DNA of 64,000 bases from Leptospira sp. GIMC2001 (GTDB taxonomy: Bacteria; Spirochaetota; Leptospiria; Leptospirales; Leptospiraceae), in NCBI RefSeq assembly GCF_028462125.1, contig NZ_CP115468.1, positions 2,659,559 to 2,723,558 on the forward strand. Direction: 5' to 3'. Each line of letters opens with the position of its first letter. Positions within the stretch are counted from its first letter, which is position 1. A program made the translations under genes and the position numbers. The notes beneath the pieces are model-generated. The model was not told the DNA's origin, ran no database searches, and was given only the letters and a program-made list of their open reading frames with translations. Of the stretch, positions 1 to 10,660 are shown in pieces.

Positions 1-377
1 CCAGAAAATTCAACCAAGACCGACTCCAAGGTCAATTCAGCAATACTTGCATTGAAAGCTTCCAGAGTATTTAGGACTTCCACTCGAGTTGAATCCGTCA
101 AGCTGACCTGAACTAAGACCAATTCCCGATTGATAGATTCATGATAAGCAAGATCTTCAACTGATAAAACATCCGGTAACTTCAGAAGTTGCTTCTTCAC
201 TTGACCAACTGTTGCATCGTCTCCGTTTACAACAATCGTCATAGAACTGATTTCTGGATTAGCTGTTACACCGACTGCGATCGAATCAATATTATAACTT
301 CGTCTTGTAAAAAGTCCTGATACATGACTCATTACTCCAGGATGATTATTGACCAATATACTTAATGTATGCTTCAT
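1..377 (-). CDS. ilvN: Acetolactate synthase small (regulatory) subunit, 3' end missing
   Basis: Partial gene, running off the left edge; about 125 N-terminal codons are present out of the family's usual 160 or so. It begins [20 protein letters not shown] and continues with [12 protein letters not shown], the ACT-domain signature of IlvN/IlvH. This subunit binds the branched-chain amino acid effector (usually valine) and activates the catalytic subunit in the first common step of valine, leucine and isoleucine synthesis. Its ATG overlaps the ilvB stop codon (ATGA), so translation is probably coupled to ilvB. The missing C-terminal part should lie just beyond base 1. Confidence 0.93.
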   Translation of the reverse strand, partial: MKHTLSILVNNHPGVMSHVSGLFTRRSYNIDSIAVGVTANPEISSMTIVVNGDDATVGQVKKQLLKLPDVLSVEDLAYHESINRELVLVQVSLTDSTRVEVLNTLEAFNASIAELTLESVLVEFS

Positions 378-2074
378 TTCTTTAACTTCATATGATCTTT
401 GAATTGGATCATTTGTTTTTGTGATAGTCCAGATGGAATCATAGGGAAAACTTTTTCCTCTGCTGGAATCATAACCTCAATCAAAGCTGAGCCTTCATCT
501 TTGAATAAAAAATCCAATCCTTTATCTATCTCGTCTTTAGAGGAAATTTTCAGACTAGGGATATCATAGGCTTGAGCAAGCTTCACAAAATCAGGATTGT
601 AATTCCATTCTGACTCACTAAATCTTTCTTCATAAAACAATTCCTGCCATTGGCGAACCATTCCAAGAAAATTATTATTGAATATAACAATCTTCACTCC
701 AAGTTTATACATCGAAATAGTTGCAAGCTCTTGAATATTCATTTGAATAGAACCATCGCCTGACACACAGATAACTGTTTTATCAGGTCTTCCGAATTTT
801 GCACCGATTGCCGCAGGCAATCCATATCCCATAGTTCCAAGTCCACCAGATGTGAGCCAATTATTCGGTTCATCGAAGAGATAATACTGAGCTGCCCACA
901 TTTGATGCTGACCAACGTCTGTTGATACTATTGCTTGGCCTTTTGTCTTACGATACATTCTTTCAAGAAAATCTTGAGGTTTAATTGTATTGCTGGATGA
1001 ATCATATTCCAATACATGCGTTTTCTTTAATTCTTGAATTCGTTCAATCCAACTTGAGCGTTCCACTTTTTTTACAAAAGGTAGAATCTCGCGAATGGAA
1101 TCTTTTAGATCACCATGTAAAATATAATCCACATCGATCCGCTTGTTAAATTCCGCTGAATCAATATCTATATGGGCACGAATTGCTGTTTCAGCAAATT
1201 CGCCCACTTTTGCAACGCGGTCATCGAAGCGTGCACCCAAATTCAAAATATAATCACATTCGATTACTGCTTTATTCGCATATGCAGTTCCATGCATACC
1301 GAGCATTCCAAGGCTAAGTTCATGGGTTCCCGGAAAAGCCCCGATTCCCATAAGTGTGGTAGTAACAGGAATATTTCCCGCTTCAGCGAGTAATTTTATT
1401 TCAGCTGCAGCAAAAGAATTTATTGCACCGCCACCCACATATAGAAGCGGACGTTTTGCACGGTTCAATGCTTCCGCAAAATCTTCCACATTACCGACAA
1501 CTTTTGGTCTCTCATAATGTCTGGAATCAATTTTCAACTTACCTGCTTTGCGAACATTCGTTAGTTGAGTTTGTACATCTTTTGGAAAATCCAAAAGTAC
1601 AGGACCTGGCCTGCCTCCCATTGCAATTTTCGTAGCTTCTTCAAAATGACGAGCGATGTCATCCGCTGACTTCATTAGGGCATTGTATTTTGTAATAGGG
1701 ATGGTAATTCCAAATATATCAGCTTCTTGGAAAGCATCTGTTCCAATCACATTTGTGGCAACCTGTCCGGTGATTGCGAGAACTGGAACTGAATCCATTT
1801 TTGCGTCAGCTAAACCCGTAACCAAATTGGTCGCACCTGGACCCGAAGTTGCGATACAGACACCCAGCTTGCCGGTTGCCCTTGCATAACCTTCAGCCAT
1901 ATGAATTGCACCTTGCTCATGGCGCACCAGGATATGTTTTATTTTGCTATGATACAGTTCGTCATAGAAAGGAAGAATTGCGCCTCCGGGATATCCGAAA
2001 GCAATATCAACTCCTCTTTCTTCTAAAAGTTCAACGAGTAGCCTCGCGCCTGAAATTTTGTCTGGGTTATCCAT
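374..2074 (-). CDS. ilvB: Acetolactate synthase large (catalytic) subunit
   Basis: Thiamine-diphosphate enzyme that condenses two pyruvates to 2-acetolactate, or pyruvate with 2-oxobutyrate. Three domains are visible: an N-terminal pyrimidine-binding domain with [15 protein letters not shown] carrying the catalytic Glu region in [18 protein letters not shown], a central FAD-type domain, and a C-terminal domain with [12 protein letters not shown]...NNN, the ThDP/Mg-binding motif. The start chosen is the ATG at 2074 ([13 protein letters not shown]), giving 566 residues, because AAGAG lies about 9 bases upstream and homology begins right after it. The frame stays open to an ATG at 2155, but the extra residues are hydrophobic filler and have no ribosome site. 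ilvN overlaps its stop by four bases. Confidence 0.95.
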   Translation of the reverse strand: MDNPDKISGARLLVELLEERGVDIAFGYPGGAILPFYDELYHSKIKHILVRHEQGAIHMAEGYARATGKLGVCIATSGPGATNLVTGLADAKMDSVPVLAITGQVATNVIGTDAFQEADIFGITIPITKYNALMKSADDIARHFEEATKIAMGGRPGPVLLDFPKDVQTQLTNVRKAGKLKIDSRHYERPKVVGNVEDFAEALNRAKRPLLYVGGGAINSFAAAEIKLLAEAGNIPVTTTLMGIGAFPGTHELSLGMLGMHGTAYANKAVIECDYILNLGARFDDRVAKVGEFAETAIRAHIDIDSAEFNKRIDVDYILHGDLKDSIREILPFVKKVERSSWIERIQELKKTHVLEYDSSSNTIKPQDFLERMYRKTKGQAIVSTDVGQHQMWAAQYYLFDEPNNWLTSGGLGTMGYGLPAAIGAKFGRPDKTVICVSGDGSIQMNIQELATISMYKLGVKIVIFNNNFLGMVRQWQELFYEERFSESEWNYNPDFVKLAQAYDIPSLKISSKDEIDKGLDFLFKDEGSALIEVMIPAEEKVFPMIPSGLSQKQMIQFKDHMKLKK

Positions 2075-2170
2075 GAAATTACTCTTAAAAGTCATGACTC
2101 CATAGAATAGGAGGAAGTCAACTTCGTTTCCTGCCAAGTTTCCACTGCTTTCCATTCATTCGCCTTGCTT

Positions 2171-2187
2171 TTGTAATATTCTTACAA
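2171..2187. promoter_or_regulatory. Inverted repeat TTGTAA-N5-TTACAA in the divergent ilvB/TPR spacer
   Basis: A perfect 6-bp inverted repeat with a 5-base spacer lies about 100 bases upstream of the ilvB start and 170 bases upstream of the TPR gene. Its symmetry suits a dimeric repressor. I found no convincing sigma-70 promoter positioned over it, so operator function is only a guess. The remainder of the spacer between the two divergent genes shows nothing else recognisable. Confidence 0.25.
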
Positions 2188-2356
2188 CATTAAAACATAA
2201 ATAATCATACATTTTGGCTCACGAAAAAATAATTCAGTAAAGGCTTTACAGAAATGAAATCGAATGATTCCAATGATTAAAATAGTCAAATGATATAGAG
2301 ATATTTTTTTTTAGTATCAGAAGCAAACAAAGATAAACGAAAAAGTTTTAAGCAAA

Positions 2357-3496
2357 ATGGATCCACTATCAGAAATCAAAAACGGCAACCCAATCACAAC
2401 TCCAACGAGTGAAGAAGAAGAACATTTTGCAAAAATCAAAAGTTTAGCGAAAGAGGCATATAGATATCTCGACGCGAGAAAATATTCGGAAGCTAAAGCT
2501 AAGCTAGAAAATCTACTTGAGGTTGATCCAGCCAATACTTATGGACTTGTGGGAATGGGGGATCTTCTTTTCAAAACCAAAAATCCTGAGTCCGCTGTTG
2601 AATTTTATAAAAAATGTCTAGATGCAGATTCATCGAATAAATTTTCCCTAATGGGAATTATGAATTGCTATCGGGATCTCAATCAACTTAAGAAAGTAAT
2701 TGAGGTCGCTGAAGAATTTCGCCATATTATGATTACCGATGCAAGTATTCTTTCTCGTGTTGCTGATGCCCATCGTAAGCTAAAGAATTTCAAAGAATCC
2801 GAAGTCTATTATATGGCAGCTCTACAGATCAATCCGAATGATCAATATGTGATCGTTGGCTTGGGTCATTTGTATTTTGCCTGCCAAAGGTACCAAGAAG
2901 CGATTCAATGGTGGGAGAAATTACTTTCCACACAACCAAGAAATATAAAAATTTTGACCGAGATTGGCAATAGCTATCGTAAGATAAAAGATTTTGAAAA
3001 GGGGATCATATATTATGAGAAGGCAAGAAGCTTAGATGATAAGAACTTTTTTGCACTCTATGGTCTTGCAGAATCTTATCGGGGTATGAAAAATTTCGAG
3101 AAGGCGATTGAATTTTGGGAAGCGATATTAAAATTTGATCCAGACAATAAGCTCATCATCAATCGTTATGCAGATAGCTTACGTGGAATGGGTGAGTATG
3201 ATAAGGCTCTCGAGTGCTTCAATAAAATTCTCCTAGCAGGTGATGACTACTATGCCCTACTTGGAAAGGCTGCTTCCCTTCGACTCATTGGTGAGATTGG
3301 CAAAGCGGAAGATATATACCAAGAACTAAGAATAAAATTTCCGATGGATCCAAGACCTTCTCTTGAATTAGCGGATCTATGGTATCATACAGATCGAACG
3401 CAAGCTGCGATTGGAGTTTTGGAAGAAGCTATAAAAAAATATCCTAACAATTCCGAGATTGTAGATCGACTCGAAAACTTTAAGTTAGGTGACTAA
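2357..3496 (+). CDS. Tetratricopeptide repeat protein
   Basis: A 379-residue protein made almost entirely of TPR helical hairpins; repeats with the pattern A-x-x-Y/F-x-x-A-L...P-N/D can be followed from about residue 25 to the C-terminus (for example [20 protein letters not shown] and [20 protein letters not shown]). There is no signal peptide or membrane segment, so it is probably a cytoplasmic scaffold for protein-protein contacts. The N-terminal 25 residues are acidic and non-repetitive. It stands alone on the plus strand, divergent from ilvB and convergent with the RRM gene, so the neighbours give no clue to its partner. No good Shine-Dalgarno sequence precedes the ATG. The specific function is unknown. 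Confidence 0.85.
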   Translation: MDPLSEIKNGNPITTPTSEEEEHFAKIKSLAKEAYRYLDARKYSEAKAKLENLLEVDPANTYGLVGMGDLLFKTKNPESAVEFYKKCLDADSSNKFSLMGIMNCYRDLNQLKKVIEVAEEFRHIMITDASILSRVADAHRKLKNFKESEVYYMAALQINPNDQYVIVGLGHLYFACQRYQEAIQWWEKLLSTQPRNIKILTEIGNSYRKIKDFEKGIIYYEKARSLDDKNFFALYGLAESYRGMKNFEKAIEFWEAILKFDPDNKLIINRYADSLRGMGEYDKALECFNKILLAGDDYYALLGKAASLRLIGEIGKAEDIYQELRIKFPMDPRPSLELADLWYHTDRTQAAIGVLEEAIKKYPNNSEIVDRLENFKLGD

Positions 3497-3568
3497 ATCA
3501 CTAATTTCTAAAAAAATAAGATTTTGATTTGTTCGAATCAAATCTGCATTTTCTATCAAATATCATTC

Positions 3569-3623
3569 TGAAGTTCGAAATTGAAGTCGAAAAGTCCAAG
3601 TTGAAGTTCGAGTTCAAGTTGGT
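3569..3623. repeat. Short degenerate GAAGTTCGA/TTGAAGT-type repeats
   Basis: In the spacer downstream of the TPR gene the words GAAGTTCGA, TTGAAGT and CAAGTT recur in alternation over about 55 bases. No stable hairpin or reading frame explains them. They may be a small slipped-strand expansion. The rest of the 3497-3753 spacer holds nothing else that I can identify, apart from the hairpin at its right end. Confidence 0.35.
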
Positions 3624-3719
3624 AAGCGATTTTGTTTTCTTGAAGCTTTGGGATTTGAAAAAGAAGCGGATTTTGTAGAATTCTAAAAAAGGTTAAAATT
3701 TGAAGTAAAATACTCCACA

Positions 3720-3735
3720 CCTGAGTTGCCTCAGG
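3720..3735 (-). terminator. Small hairpin downstream of the RRM gene
   Basis: CCTGAG-TTGC-CTCAGG forms a 6-bp stem with a 4-base loop, 18 bases past the RRM gene's stop codon. No strong T-tract follows on the minus strand, so it would be a weak or factor-assisted terminator. Confidence 0.35.
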
Positions 3736-3753
3736 CGTAGAGCTGTTCCATTA

Positions 3754-4026
3754 TTAATGACGTGGTCCTCGTCTTGGTTTATCGGTATTAGGTTTTGCTT
3801 CGTTTACACGTAGACTTCTACCTTCGATTTCCTTTCCATTGAGTTGACGAATTGCTTCTTCACCCTCTTGGTTGTTAGACATTTCAACAAAGCCGAATCC
3901 TTTGGATCTTCCTGTTTCGCGATCGATAATAATTTTGCTGTCTGATACGGACCCGAATTGAGTAAATAGTGCCTCAAGAGCGCTGTCAGTCATACCATAT
4001 GACAAATTTCCTACATAGATGTTCAT
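3754..4026 (-). CDS. RRM-domain RNA-binding protein
   Basis: A single RNA-recognition motif fills this 90-residue protein: RNP2 is IYVGNL at residues 3-8 and RNP1 is KGFGFVEM near residues 42-49, each with the aromatic residues that stack on RNA bases. The tail (DKPRRGPRH) is short, basic and glycine-containing, like the small bacterial/cyanobacterial RRM proteins. AGGAG sits about 9 bases before the ATG. The likely role is RNA chaperoning or post-transcriptional regulation, often linked to cold or growth phase in this family; that link is inference. It lies downstream of smc on the same strand with a 104-base gap, so it may have its own promoter. Confidence 0.9.
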   Translation of the reverse strand: MNIYVGNLSYGMTDSALEALFTQFGSVSDSKIIIDRETGRSKGFGFVEMSNNQEGEEAIRQLNGKEIEGRSLRVNEAKPNTDKPRRGPRH

Positions 4027-4130
4027 CTTAAAATTCTCCTAAATCTCTGTGCAAAGAATGCACACTACGTCAAGTGAATTTTTGAAACATTTAAAAGCAA
4101 GAAATTAAAGTGCGTTAGATTTTTTTGCCC

Positions 4131-6908
4131 TTATCCAACCGAAGCCCTAGGTAAATGCTCTGCAAATGTTCGAGCTTGTTCCAGTTTCAAAGAGACAAGT
4201 TTGGATATACCTGCTTCTTCATTTGTCACACCAAAGATTGCATTCGCGCGAGAAATAGTGGATTGGGCATGTGATATCACAATAAACTGAGTTTTATCTT
4301 TGAATTTATCTAAGATTGCACAGAATCTCAATTTATTCGCTTCATCCAATGCAGCGTCAATCTCATCTAGAAAACAGAAAGGCGAAGGTTTTACCATATA
4401 AATCGCAAACATCAATGCAATAGCAGTAAGAGATTTTTCTCCTCCAGAAAGCAATCGTAGGTTCTGAACATGCTTACCTGGCGGCTCTGCCAAGATCTCA
4501 ATTCCGGAATTCAATGAATCTTCTTTCTCAGTAAGTTCCAACGATGCACGACCACCTCTAAACAATGTGGAGAAAGTCTCTTGGAAATTCTCCCGTATAC
4601 GTTCAAAAGTCTCACGAAATAAAACTTCCGATTCTTTATTGATTGCATCTAGAACTGTTTCAATATCTCTTTTAGATGATTCAATATCTTCCTTTTGCTT
4701 TCTATGGTGTTCGTAGATTTCTTTTGTATTTCTATACTCTTCTATTGCAAGAGGATTGATCGATCCTAATTGTTGAATTTCAAATTTGGCGTTGCGTAGT
4801 CTTGCTTCTTCATCCGTTTTTTTCAATTCGAGTTGGGATCTCTCGTTTTCTAATTCTAATTCAGTCATCGAGTAATCGTTGTAGAGTTCTTCCGATACAG
4901 ATTCGATCTGAACACGAAGAGCTGAGCAATTTTTCTCTTTCTCAGTAAGAATGGGAAAGAGTCCCTGGAATACTTCTTGATTCTTGGCAATATTGCTCTT
5001 AAGTTCATGGATACTTCCCAAAATTGCTTTTAGCGATTCTTTCTGGGATTCAAGAGCCTTACTCATAGAAAGAAATTCATTGTATGAATCTTCAATTTCT
5101 TTCTCAAGTTTACGAACTTCTTCTTCGAATTCAAATTTACGTTCCTGCAAATGCACAAGCGACTCTGCAATACCCTGAATTCGTTCAGAAAGTTCTTTTT
5201 CTCTAAGAACCAAGCCTTCTTGGTTTTCTTGGAGATTGGATTCACGAGCTGTATTCTCTAGAATTTTCTTTTCTAATGTAACGATTTCGTGTGATTTAAT
5301 TTCTATATCGGAACGAAGTGTATCCATTCTTTCTTGTGAAATTCGATTAGCGCGTGTTAGATTCTCATTATCCAAAATCAAATCTTCCATCCGACGATCT
5401 AGATCTTCTTTCTTAGAGAGGATTCCGTCTTTTTCCAAAAACATAGATCGGAAGTGGTCATCCAAGTCCATATAATTCTGCAAATTCAATTTGAATCCAG
5501 ATAGATCAATCTGCTCGATCAAGGAGACAACATTGTTCGAATTCCCTTGGACGATTTGATTTTTCACATCTAGGAATTGAGATGTATAATTCTCTAAAGT
5601 ATTCAAAAGTTCTTCTTTAAGAACCAACCTCTCCTCTTCTTTGCCTTGAGCATCTTTCTTTCTAGACTCAAGAAGAAGCACGAGTTCCAAAATTACATCC
5701 CTTGTTTCTTCACGTAATTTCGTATTTGTCGTCTCATTATCACTTAAGCGAATTTCTCTCTTCTTAATTGCTTCAAGTTCGGCCTCAACCTCTGCCTGTA
5801 GGTCGTTTTTTAAAGTCGAGACAAGAGATAATTCTTCACGCAAAGCTTCACAGGTTTCTCTTAGATTTTGAATCTGAGTTAGAATGGATTCTCGTTCCGA
5901 CTGCAATCGAACCAATGCTTCATTTTCTTTTCGAATCGAATCGTTCATTTCCAAAATTCGGTTATCATAGTCCAAAATAATTTCTTTATTTTTGGCAATT
6001 TTTTCTTTCTGAACTTGAGTTCGAGATAGATGATCCATTAATTTTTTATCAATTTCTACGATTTCTTTTTCTACATTGGATTTATCTTGCTCAAGTGCTT
6101 CGATTCTCCCGGTCTCCTCCGAAATTTGAGACAATAGGAGTTGATTTTTTTCTTTTATTTCTGCAAGTTCCGACTCATATTTATGAAGTCTGATTTTGAA
6201 ATCACGAATCTTCATATACCGAATATTCTTATCAGCTTCATTCATATCGTTCTTTAATTTGAAATAAATTTCAGCTTTCTCAGATTGCCTCTCTTTAGTC
6301 TCCATTTCCTTTTGCATTGAGTGCAAAATGTCCGAGATGCGTTGGAGATTCTTGTCAGTATCATCTAGTTTTTTTAAAGCTTCTTTTCTTTCTAATTTGA
6401 AACGTGAAATGCCGGCAGCTTCTTCGAAAATGGCGCGCCGCTCTTCTGGCTTTGAATTGAGAAGCTGATCAACTTTACCCTGTTCCATGATCGAATAACT
6501 GGACTTGCCAATTCCCGTATCAAGAAGCGTCTTCTCAACATCTTTGCGTGCAGAACGTACGTCGTTTATATAATATTCATTTTCTCCATCAGGGTATAGT
6601 CTACGTGCGATTTTAAAATGTGGATAATCAACATGAAAGAAATGGTCGGAGTTATCAAAAAGTATAGAGACTTCGGCAAAGCCTGCAGATTTGCGAGCTT
6701 CGGATCCGTGAAAAATTACATCGTCCATCTTCTCACCACGTAAACCTTTTGCAGACTTCTCACCAAATACCCATTTTACCGAGTCGACAATATTCGATTT
6801 ACCGCATCCGTTCGGTCCAACAACTGCAGTAAATCCTGGATCAAAGACAATTTCCGTCTCATCAGCAAAAGTTTTAAATCCAACAATATTTAAGCTTTTT
6901 AAATGCAT
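4131..6908 (-). CDS. smc: Chromosome segregation SMC protein, short form
   Basis: ATPase of the structural-maintenance-of-chromosomes family, which organises and segregates the nucleoid with ScpA/ScpB kleisin partners. Walker A is GPNGCGKSN at residues 31-39; the C-terminal head carries the signature [14 protein letters not shown] and the Walker B/D-loop [15 protein letters not shown]. The arms, about residues 170-430 and 490-780, are long heptad-rich coiled coils. At 925 residues it is well below the approximately 1,170 usual for bacterial SMC. The segment between the two arms (about 430-490) is too short for the ordinary 120-150-residue hinge domain, and I do not see the conserved hinge glycines. 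No scp genes lie nearby. It is divergent from the Maf-like gene, with an 88-base spacer. Confidence 0.93.
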   Translation of the reverse strand: MHLKSLNIVGFKTFADETEIVFDPGFTAVVGPNGCGKSNIVDSVKWVFGEKSAKGLRGEKMDDVIFHGSEARKSAGFAEVSILFDNSDHFFHVDYPHFKIARRLYPDGENEYYINDVRSARKDVEKTLLDTGIGKSSYSIMEQGKVDQLLNSKPEERRAIFEEAAGISRFKLERKEALKKLDDTDKNLQRISDILHSMQKEMETKERQSEKAEIYFKLKNDMNEADKNIRYMKIRDFKIRLHKYESELAEIKEKNQLLLSQISEETGRIEALEQDKSNVEKEIVEIDKKLMDHLSRTQVQKEKIAKNKEIILDYDNRILEMNDSIRKENEALVRLQSERESILTQIQNLRETCEALREELSLVSTLKNDLQAEVEAELEAIKKREIRLSDNETTNTKLREETRDVILELVLLLESRKKDAQGKEEERLVLKEELLNTLENYTSQFLDVKNQIVQGNSNNVVSLIEQIDLSGFKLNLQNYMDLDDHFRSMFLEKDGILSKKEDLDRRMEDLILDNENLTRANRISQERMDTLRSDIEIKSHEIVTLEKKILENTARESNLQENQEGLVLREKELSERIQGIAESLVHLQERKFEFEEEVRKLEKEIEDSYNEFLSMSKALESQKESLKAILGSIHELKSNIAKNQEVFQGLFPILTEKEKNCSALRVQIESVSEELYNDYSMTELELENERSQLELKKTDEEARLRNAKFEIQQLGSINPLAIEEYRNTKEIYEHHRKQKEDIESSKRDIETVLDAINKESEVLFRETFERIRENFQETFSTLFRGGRASLELTEKEDSLNSGIEILAEPPGKHVQNLRLLSGGEKSLTAIALMFAIYMVKPSPFCFLDEIDAALDEANKLRFCAILDKFKDKTQFIVISHAQSTISRANAIFGVTNEEAGISKLVSLKLEQARTFAEHLPRASVG

Positions 6909-6996
6909 GTTATTCTCTTTATGTCTCTTTTTGTTTTAGAATGAAAATTCCCTATTGACCAGAATTTCCTGAGGTATAATTTTACCTGTAAGTATT

Positions 6997-9429
6997 ATGT
7001 CTCAAACTCCAGATCGTCTGCAAAGTGAAATTTTTAAACGCAAACCATATTTGCAAAATTATTTTGTTTTGTCGGATGATGACTCTTCTGACTTGCAATT
7101 GCTTCCTACAAAAATTCAAAAATTGAATTCGCTGGAGAGTTTATCAGCATCCAGTGAAACTACTGAATTCGCTGGATCTGAAAATGCAAATCTTGGTGAC
7201 GATTATGTCTCATTGGATAGAGATAAGGATTCTGATCATGATGTTAGCTCTGTGGATTATGTCACATTGGATGAAGGAGAAAACTCAAATCCTAATGTAA
7301 ACACTGTGGATTATGTCACATTAGATACAAATAAGGATTCGATTCTTGATGCAGATGCTAACTTGAATTATGTCTCATTGGAAAATGATATGAATTCGAA
7401 TCCGGAACTAATTCGTGTGGATTATGTCTCATTGACTACTGATGAAGATAAAAATTCTAATCCTGATGGAGACTCTGAGAATCATGTTTCATTCGAAACT
7501 GATCAACGATCGGAAAATATTCCCGATTTCACTAAATCAGAAAACATCGAGTCTGAAATTCCAAAAGAGGATATTGCTTCAATCCAATCCAAGTCAAATA
7601 GAAAATTGGAATATTCGAATGATCGTGGAGCAAATTCTACTCCATTGAGTAAATCAATAATTCAAGAAGAGTTCGAGAACAAAATACTTTGTAACTATGT
7701 AACAAAGAATCAAGTAAATTTGGCAAGTTCTTATGACAGTTATACACAAGCGCAGAGAAATTTTGATACATCCTCACCTTCTGACAGGGATTTGGTAATT
7801 TTACTAGGACTCGGAAACCCAGAAATAATCAGATACAGCAATTCCAAAATCCCACCTAACCAAGTAATCATTGCAATTGATGATAGTGAAAAAATAGTTC
7901 CATTGCTATGGAATCAATATTTGCAAGAATTTGCAAAAGTTCCTGGAAGACATATATTTTGCGGTGAGAGCTTTATTAGTTTGCTATGGAACTATTTCGA
8001 CGGACTCCCTATTGAACGAATCTCTGGAGTAAAAATCATTCGAAATAAATCGAGTATCGATTCCAATCCAAATTTTTATCATCATGTGGAGGAAAGAATT
8101 CTTGCAACGTTTAGTGCAAAGATGAGTGACTTGCTTACCAAATTTGAATTTGAGACTTTATGGACTTCGAATATACTCAGAAACACAATAAGATATTTCC
8201 ATTCTGGTAATAATTTTTTGATATCTGATTTTAGAGATAAATTGCAGTCGATTCCGGCTTTACTCGTATCAGCGGGTCCAAGTTTAAGAAAAAATTTGGA
8301 ATTTATTCATAAATTTCGAGACAAATTTTTTATAATGTCATGCGATACATCGCTAAAAGTATTATTAAAATACAATATAATTCCAGATGGAATATATACC
8401 CTGGATGCTCAGATGAATAGTATTTTTCATTTTCTTGGTGAGGATATTCGAAAAGTTCCGTTGTTTGCTGACATGGTTTCTGCCCCATATCTACTAGACA
8501 CGATCAAACCTAGATCCGTAGTATTTAGTATGACAGCAAAGTATACAAATGATGCTGCGGGCAATCTCAATCGCGAGGTAACTGCAGGTGGAGAATTTGC
8601 TCAAGATTGGATCGGTGACATCGGTGATATTCAATCAGGTGGATCGGTTGCAACAACTGCCTTTGATGCATTGCGCTTTATGGGATGTAAAGAAATATTT
8701 TTTATTGGTCAAGATCTTGCCTATACTGGTAGAGAAATTCACTCTACAGGAACTCATCATAACGAAAAATGGCTCGGACTCATAAATCGAAAAAATAGTT
8801 TAGAAAGAATCAACGAGATCATAGTACGAAAACGAGATACTAGATACGTAGATTCAATTAATGGATCGCAAGTTTTAACCGATTATGTTCTAGATTTATA
8901 CAGAAGTTGGTTTGAAGAATCTGCTTCTTCATTGGCGAATATGCGGTTAATTAATATTGGATTGAATGGAGCAAATATTTCTGGAATGGAAAATATGCAA
9001 TCCCATGAAGCCGAAGTTATATTAGCAACGAAGCAATCTCATAATTATCCTTGGAGAAATTGGAAGCCATGGATAGATCAAAGTTCTAAAGATGCCCAGC
9101 CAACTCACATCAAAAAATCTGATCGGCAAGATCCAGCCAATGTCATTTATGATGATATTTTAGACCTACTCAATAAAGTGAAAATTTGGAAGAATTCTGA
9201 AAACTATAATGTCGAAATTGAATCTTGGTTCAAAAGTAGATTGTATCTAAGACGACTGTATCGCAAAACAGAAGTTTATCTATTGCGGCATAGAGACCAA
9301 CTCGATTCTATTCGAAAAAGAAAATTGACATTGGATACAATTGAGAGGGAGTTTAAGAAGTTAAAAAGAAAAATCTATCCGATGATGAACCCTGATTTCT
9401 TTTCCAAAAACAATCGATCTTCATCATAA
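6997..9429 (+). CDS. Maf-type (motility-associated factor / DUF115, MptE-like) protein with N-terminal repeat region
   Basis: The C-terminal two thirds (from about residue 265) match the Maf_flag10/DUF115 family: PALLVSAGPSLRKNLEFI, then the diagnostic GGSVATTAFDALRFMGCKEI followed by FIGQDLAYTGREIHSTGTHH. Members are putative sugar transferases that modify flagellin with nonulosonic acids, or fold like 6-hydroxymethylpterin pyrophosphokinase. The N-terminal 265 residues are acidic and low in complexity, with six copies of an 18-20-residue unit around the core D/N-Y-V-S/T-L. At 810 residues it is longer than typical members. Its 3' end overlaps the convergent gene at 9375-10004 by 55 bases. 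Which glycan or target it acts on cannot be read from the sequence. Confidence 0.8.
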   Translation: MSQTPDRLQSEIFKRKPYLQNYFVLSDDDSSDLQLLPTKIQKLNSLESLSASSETTEFAGSENANLGDDYVSLDRDKDSDHDVSSVDYVTLDEGENSNPNVNTVDYVTLDTNKDSILDADANLNYVSLENDMNSNPELIRVDYVSLTTDEDKNSNPDGDSENHVSFETDQRSENIPDFTKSENIESEIPKEDIASIQSKSNRKLEYSNDRGANSTPLSKSIIQEEFENKILCNYVTKNQVNLASSYDSYTQAQRNFDTSSPSDRDLVILLGLGNPEIIRYSNSKIPPNQVIIAIDDSEKIVPLLWNQYLQEFAKVPGRHIFCGESFISLLWNYFDGLPIERISGVKIIRNKSSIDSNPNFYHHVEERILATFSAKMSDLLTKFEFETLWTSNILRNTIRYFHSGNNFLISDFRDKLQSIPALLVSAGPSLRKNLEFIHKFRDKFFIMSCDTSLKVLLKYNIIPDGIYTLDAQMNSIFHFLGEDIRKVPLFADMVSAPYLLDTIKPRSVVFSMTAKYTNDAAGNLNREVTAGGEFAQDWIGDIGDIQSGGSVATTAFDALRFMGCKEIFFIGQDLAYTGREIHSTGTHHNEKWLGLINRKNSLERINEIIVRKRDTRYVDSINGSQVLTDYVLDLYRSWFEESASSLANMRLINIGLNGANISGMENMQSHEAEVILATKQSHNYPWRNWKPWIDQSSKDAQPTHIKKSDRQDPANVIYDDILDLLNKVKIWKNSENYNVEIESWFKSRLYLRRLYRKTEVYLLRHRDQLDSIRKRKLTLDTIEREFKKLKRKIYPMMNPDFFSKNNRSSS
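7198..7513 (+). repeat. In-frame repeat: six 54-60-bp units encoding an acidic DYVSL motif
   Basis: Within the Maf-like gene the conserved aromatic position (Tyr, or His in the last unit) recurs at residues 70, 88, 106, 125, 143 and 163, each in the context D/N-Y-V-S/T-L-D/E followed by an Asp/Asn/Ser-rich spacer. The nucleotide word for DYVSL is nearly constant, while the spacers have diverged. This is a coding minisatellite and could vary in copy number between strains. Confidence 0.8.
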
Positions 9430-10004
9430 AATTCTGGAAAGTATTCAAAAAATAATTTCTGACTAACAACTCGATAAGCATAGGGATGGGTTTCTTGAAA
9501 TTCTTCAGAGAATTCTTGACTCGGTAACTGATGAAATCCTATTCGATCCTCAAATTGATAAAATTCTTCTTTGGTAAATTTTTTATCTCTTTGCATTGCA
9601 TATTCTTTTAGAATACTCCAATCTAATTTGAATTGCATTCTTGATCCTCGAAACGCAGGAGATCGTTCCATTAAATTGACCATTCTTACAAGCGGGCATT
9701 CTTTTCGAAAGTATGGCGCTATATAGACCATTACGAATCGATGCGAACAACCCATAGGCTCCCAAACTCTATCAATCTGTTGCTCAAAACTTTTTTCTGT
9801 ATCGATCTGATCAAGCAAAAGTTGCAATTGAGGAACTGATTTCCTTGCTCGCAAGAATGCATTCTGTTCTTCGTAACCAAATTCGCCATAGTACAACCAT
9901 TTATAAAGATCTTGAATTTCGATATTTTTGTGAAAATCGAAAAATCGACTCATAAGATATATCTTAGCTTGCTTCGATAGAACCGAGTCTCTTTCTAATT
10001 TCAT
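9375..10004 (-). CDS. Conserved-looking hypothetical protein downstream of plsY
   Basis: A 209-residue soluble protein rich in aromatic and charged residues (RFFDFHKN, LYKWLYYGEFGYEEQ, FFEYFPEFYDEDRLFLEKK). I recognise no domain, signal peptide or membrane segment. Its ATG overlaps the plsY stop (ATGA), so it is translationally coupled and the last gene of the smpB-der-plsY operon. Its 3' end overlaps the convergent Maf-like gene by 55 bases, so the two ends constrain each other. Coupled translation and ordinary codon use support a real gene; the function is unknown. Confidence 0.75.
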   Translation of the reverse strand: MKLERDSVLSKQAKIYLMSRFFDFHKNIEIQDLYKWLYYGEFGYEEQNAFLRARKSVPQLQLLLDQIDTEKSFEQQIDRVWEPMGCSHRFVMVYIAPYFRKECPLVRMVNLMERSPAFRGSRMQFKLDWSILKEYAMQRDKKFTKEEFYQFEDRIGFHQLPSQEFSEEFQETHPYAYRVVSQKLFFEYFPEFYDEDRLFLEKKSGFIIG

Positions 10005-10660
10005 TTTGAGTCCAAATTTGCAGAGCTTCCTTTTCTCAAAGTTGCTTTAAGCTCTTGACCTTTATATATTCTAACCAAATTCTCGCGATGACTAATGATA
10101 ATTACAAAAGCTACAGCAGATAAAACATAAAGTAGCGGAAAAGATAAAGCCGAAACTACACGAAGGCTATCGAAAAAATAATAAATGATAGGCATAGACA
10201 AGCTCGCTATCATAGATCCGAGTGATACATATCCAGATAATTTATAGACAACAAAAAAAACACCAACTGCAGCAAGCGTTGTTAGGGGGACTAAAGAAAG
10301 GCAAACTCCAAGGGCTGTTGCAACACCCTTTCCACCCTTAAACTTAAGAAATGGAGTATATACATGTCCAAGAATTGCAAGACAACCAAGCAATAACGAT
10401 AGATTCAGGGGAATCCAATCATGCAGATCCGCGGCAATAAATTTGCCAAATAAAACTGGAATCGCACCCTTTGCTACATCCAAAATCAAGACTATGAACC
10501 CGTATTTCCAACCTATAACACGCCCAACATTGGTAGCTCCAATATTTTTACTTCCATGTTCGCGGATGTCAACGTTTGTAAAAAATTTCGCAATTATAAA
10601 TCCAAAAGGAATAGCACCAAGAATATAGGAAGCTATTCCAAATAAAACAACAACATTCAT
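10001..10660 (-). CDS. plsY: Acyl-phosphate:glycerol-3-phosphate acyltransferase
   Basis: Integral inner-membrane enzyme that transfers the acyl chain from acyl-phosphate to glycerol-3-phosphate, the first step of phospholipid synthesis in the PlsX/PlsY route. The family motifs are present: GSKNIGATNVGR (about residues 36-47), the phosphate-binding KFKGGKGVATALGV (about 108-121) and several hydrophobic spans consistent with the multi-pass PlsY fold; 219 residues is a normal length. Both ends overlap neighbours by 4 bases (der upstream, the hypothetical gene downstream), so it is embedded in a coupled operon with ribosome-assembly genes. No plsX is seen in the window. Confidence 0.95.
   Translation of the reverse strand: MNVVVLFGIASYILGAIPFGFIIAKFFTNVDIREHGSKNIGATNVGRVIGWKYGFIVLILDVAKGAIPVLFGKFIAADLHDWIPLNLSLLLGCLAILGHVYTPFLKFKGGKGVATALGVCLSLVPLTTLAAVGVFFVVYKLSGYVSLGSMIASLSMPIIYYFFDSLRVVSALSFPLLYVLSAVAFVIIISHRENLVRIYKGQELKATLRKGSSANLDSK

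Noticed and set aside
374..2155. Extended ilvB start at 2155
   Set aside because: The extra 27 residues lack a ribosome site and family similarity; the ATG at 2074 has both.
7198..7513. Regular repeats that might be a CRISPR array
   Set aside because: Units are in frame, 54-60 bp, without unique spacers of fixed length, and translate to a coherent acidic repeat. No cas genes are in the window.
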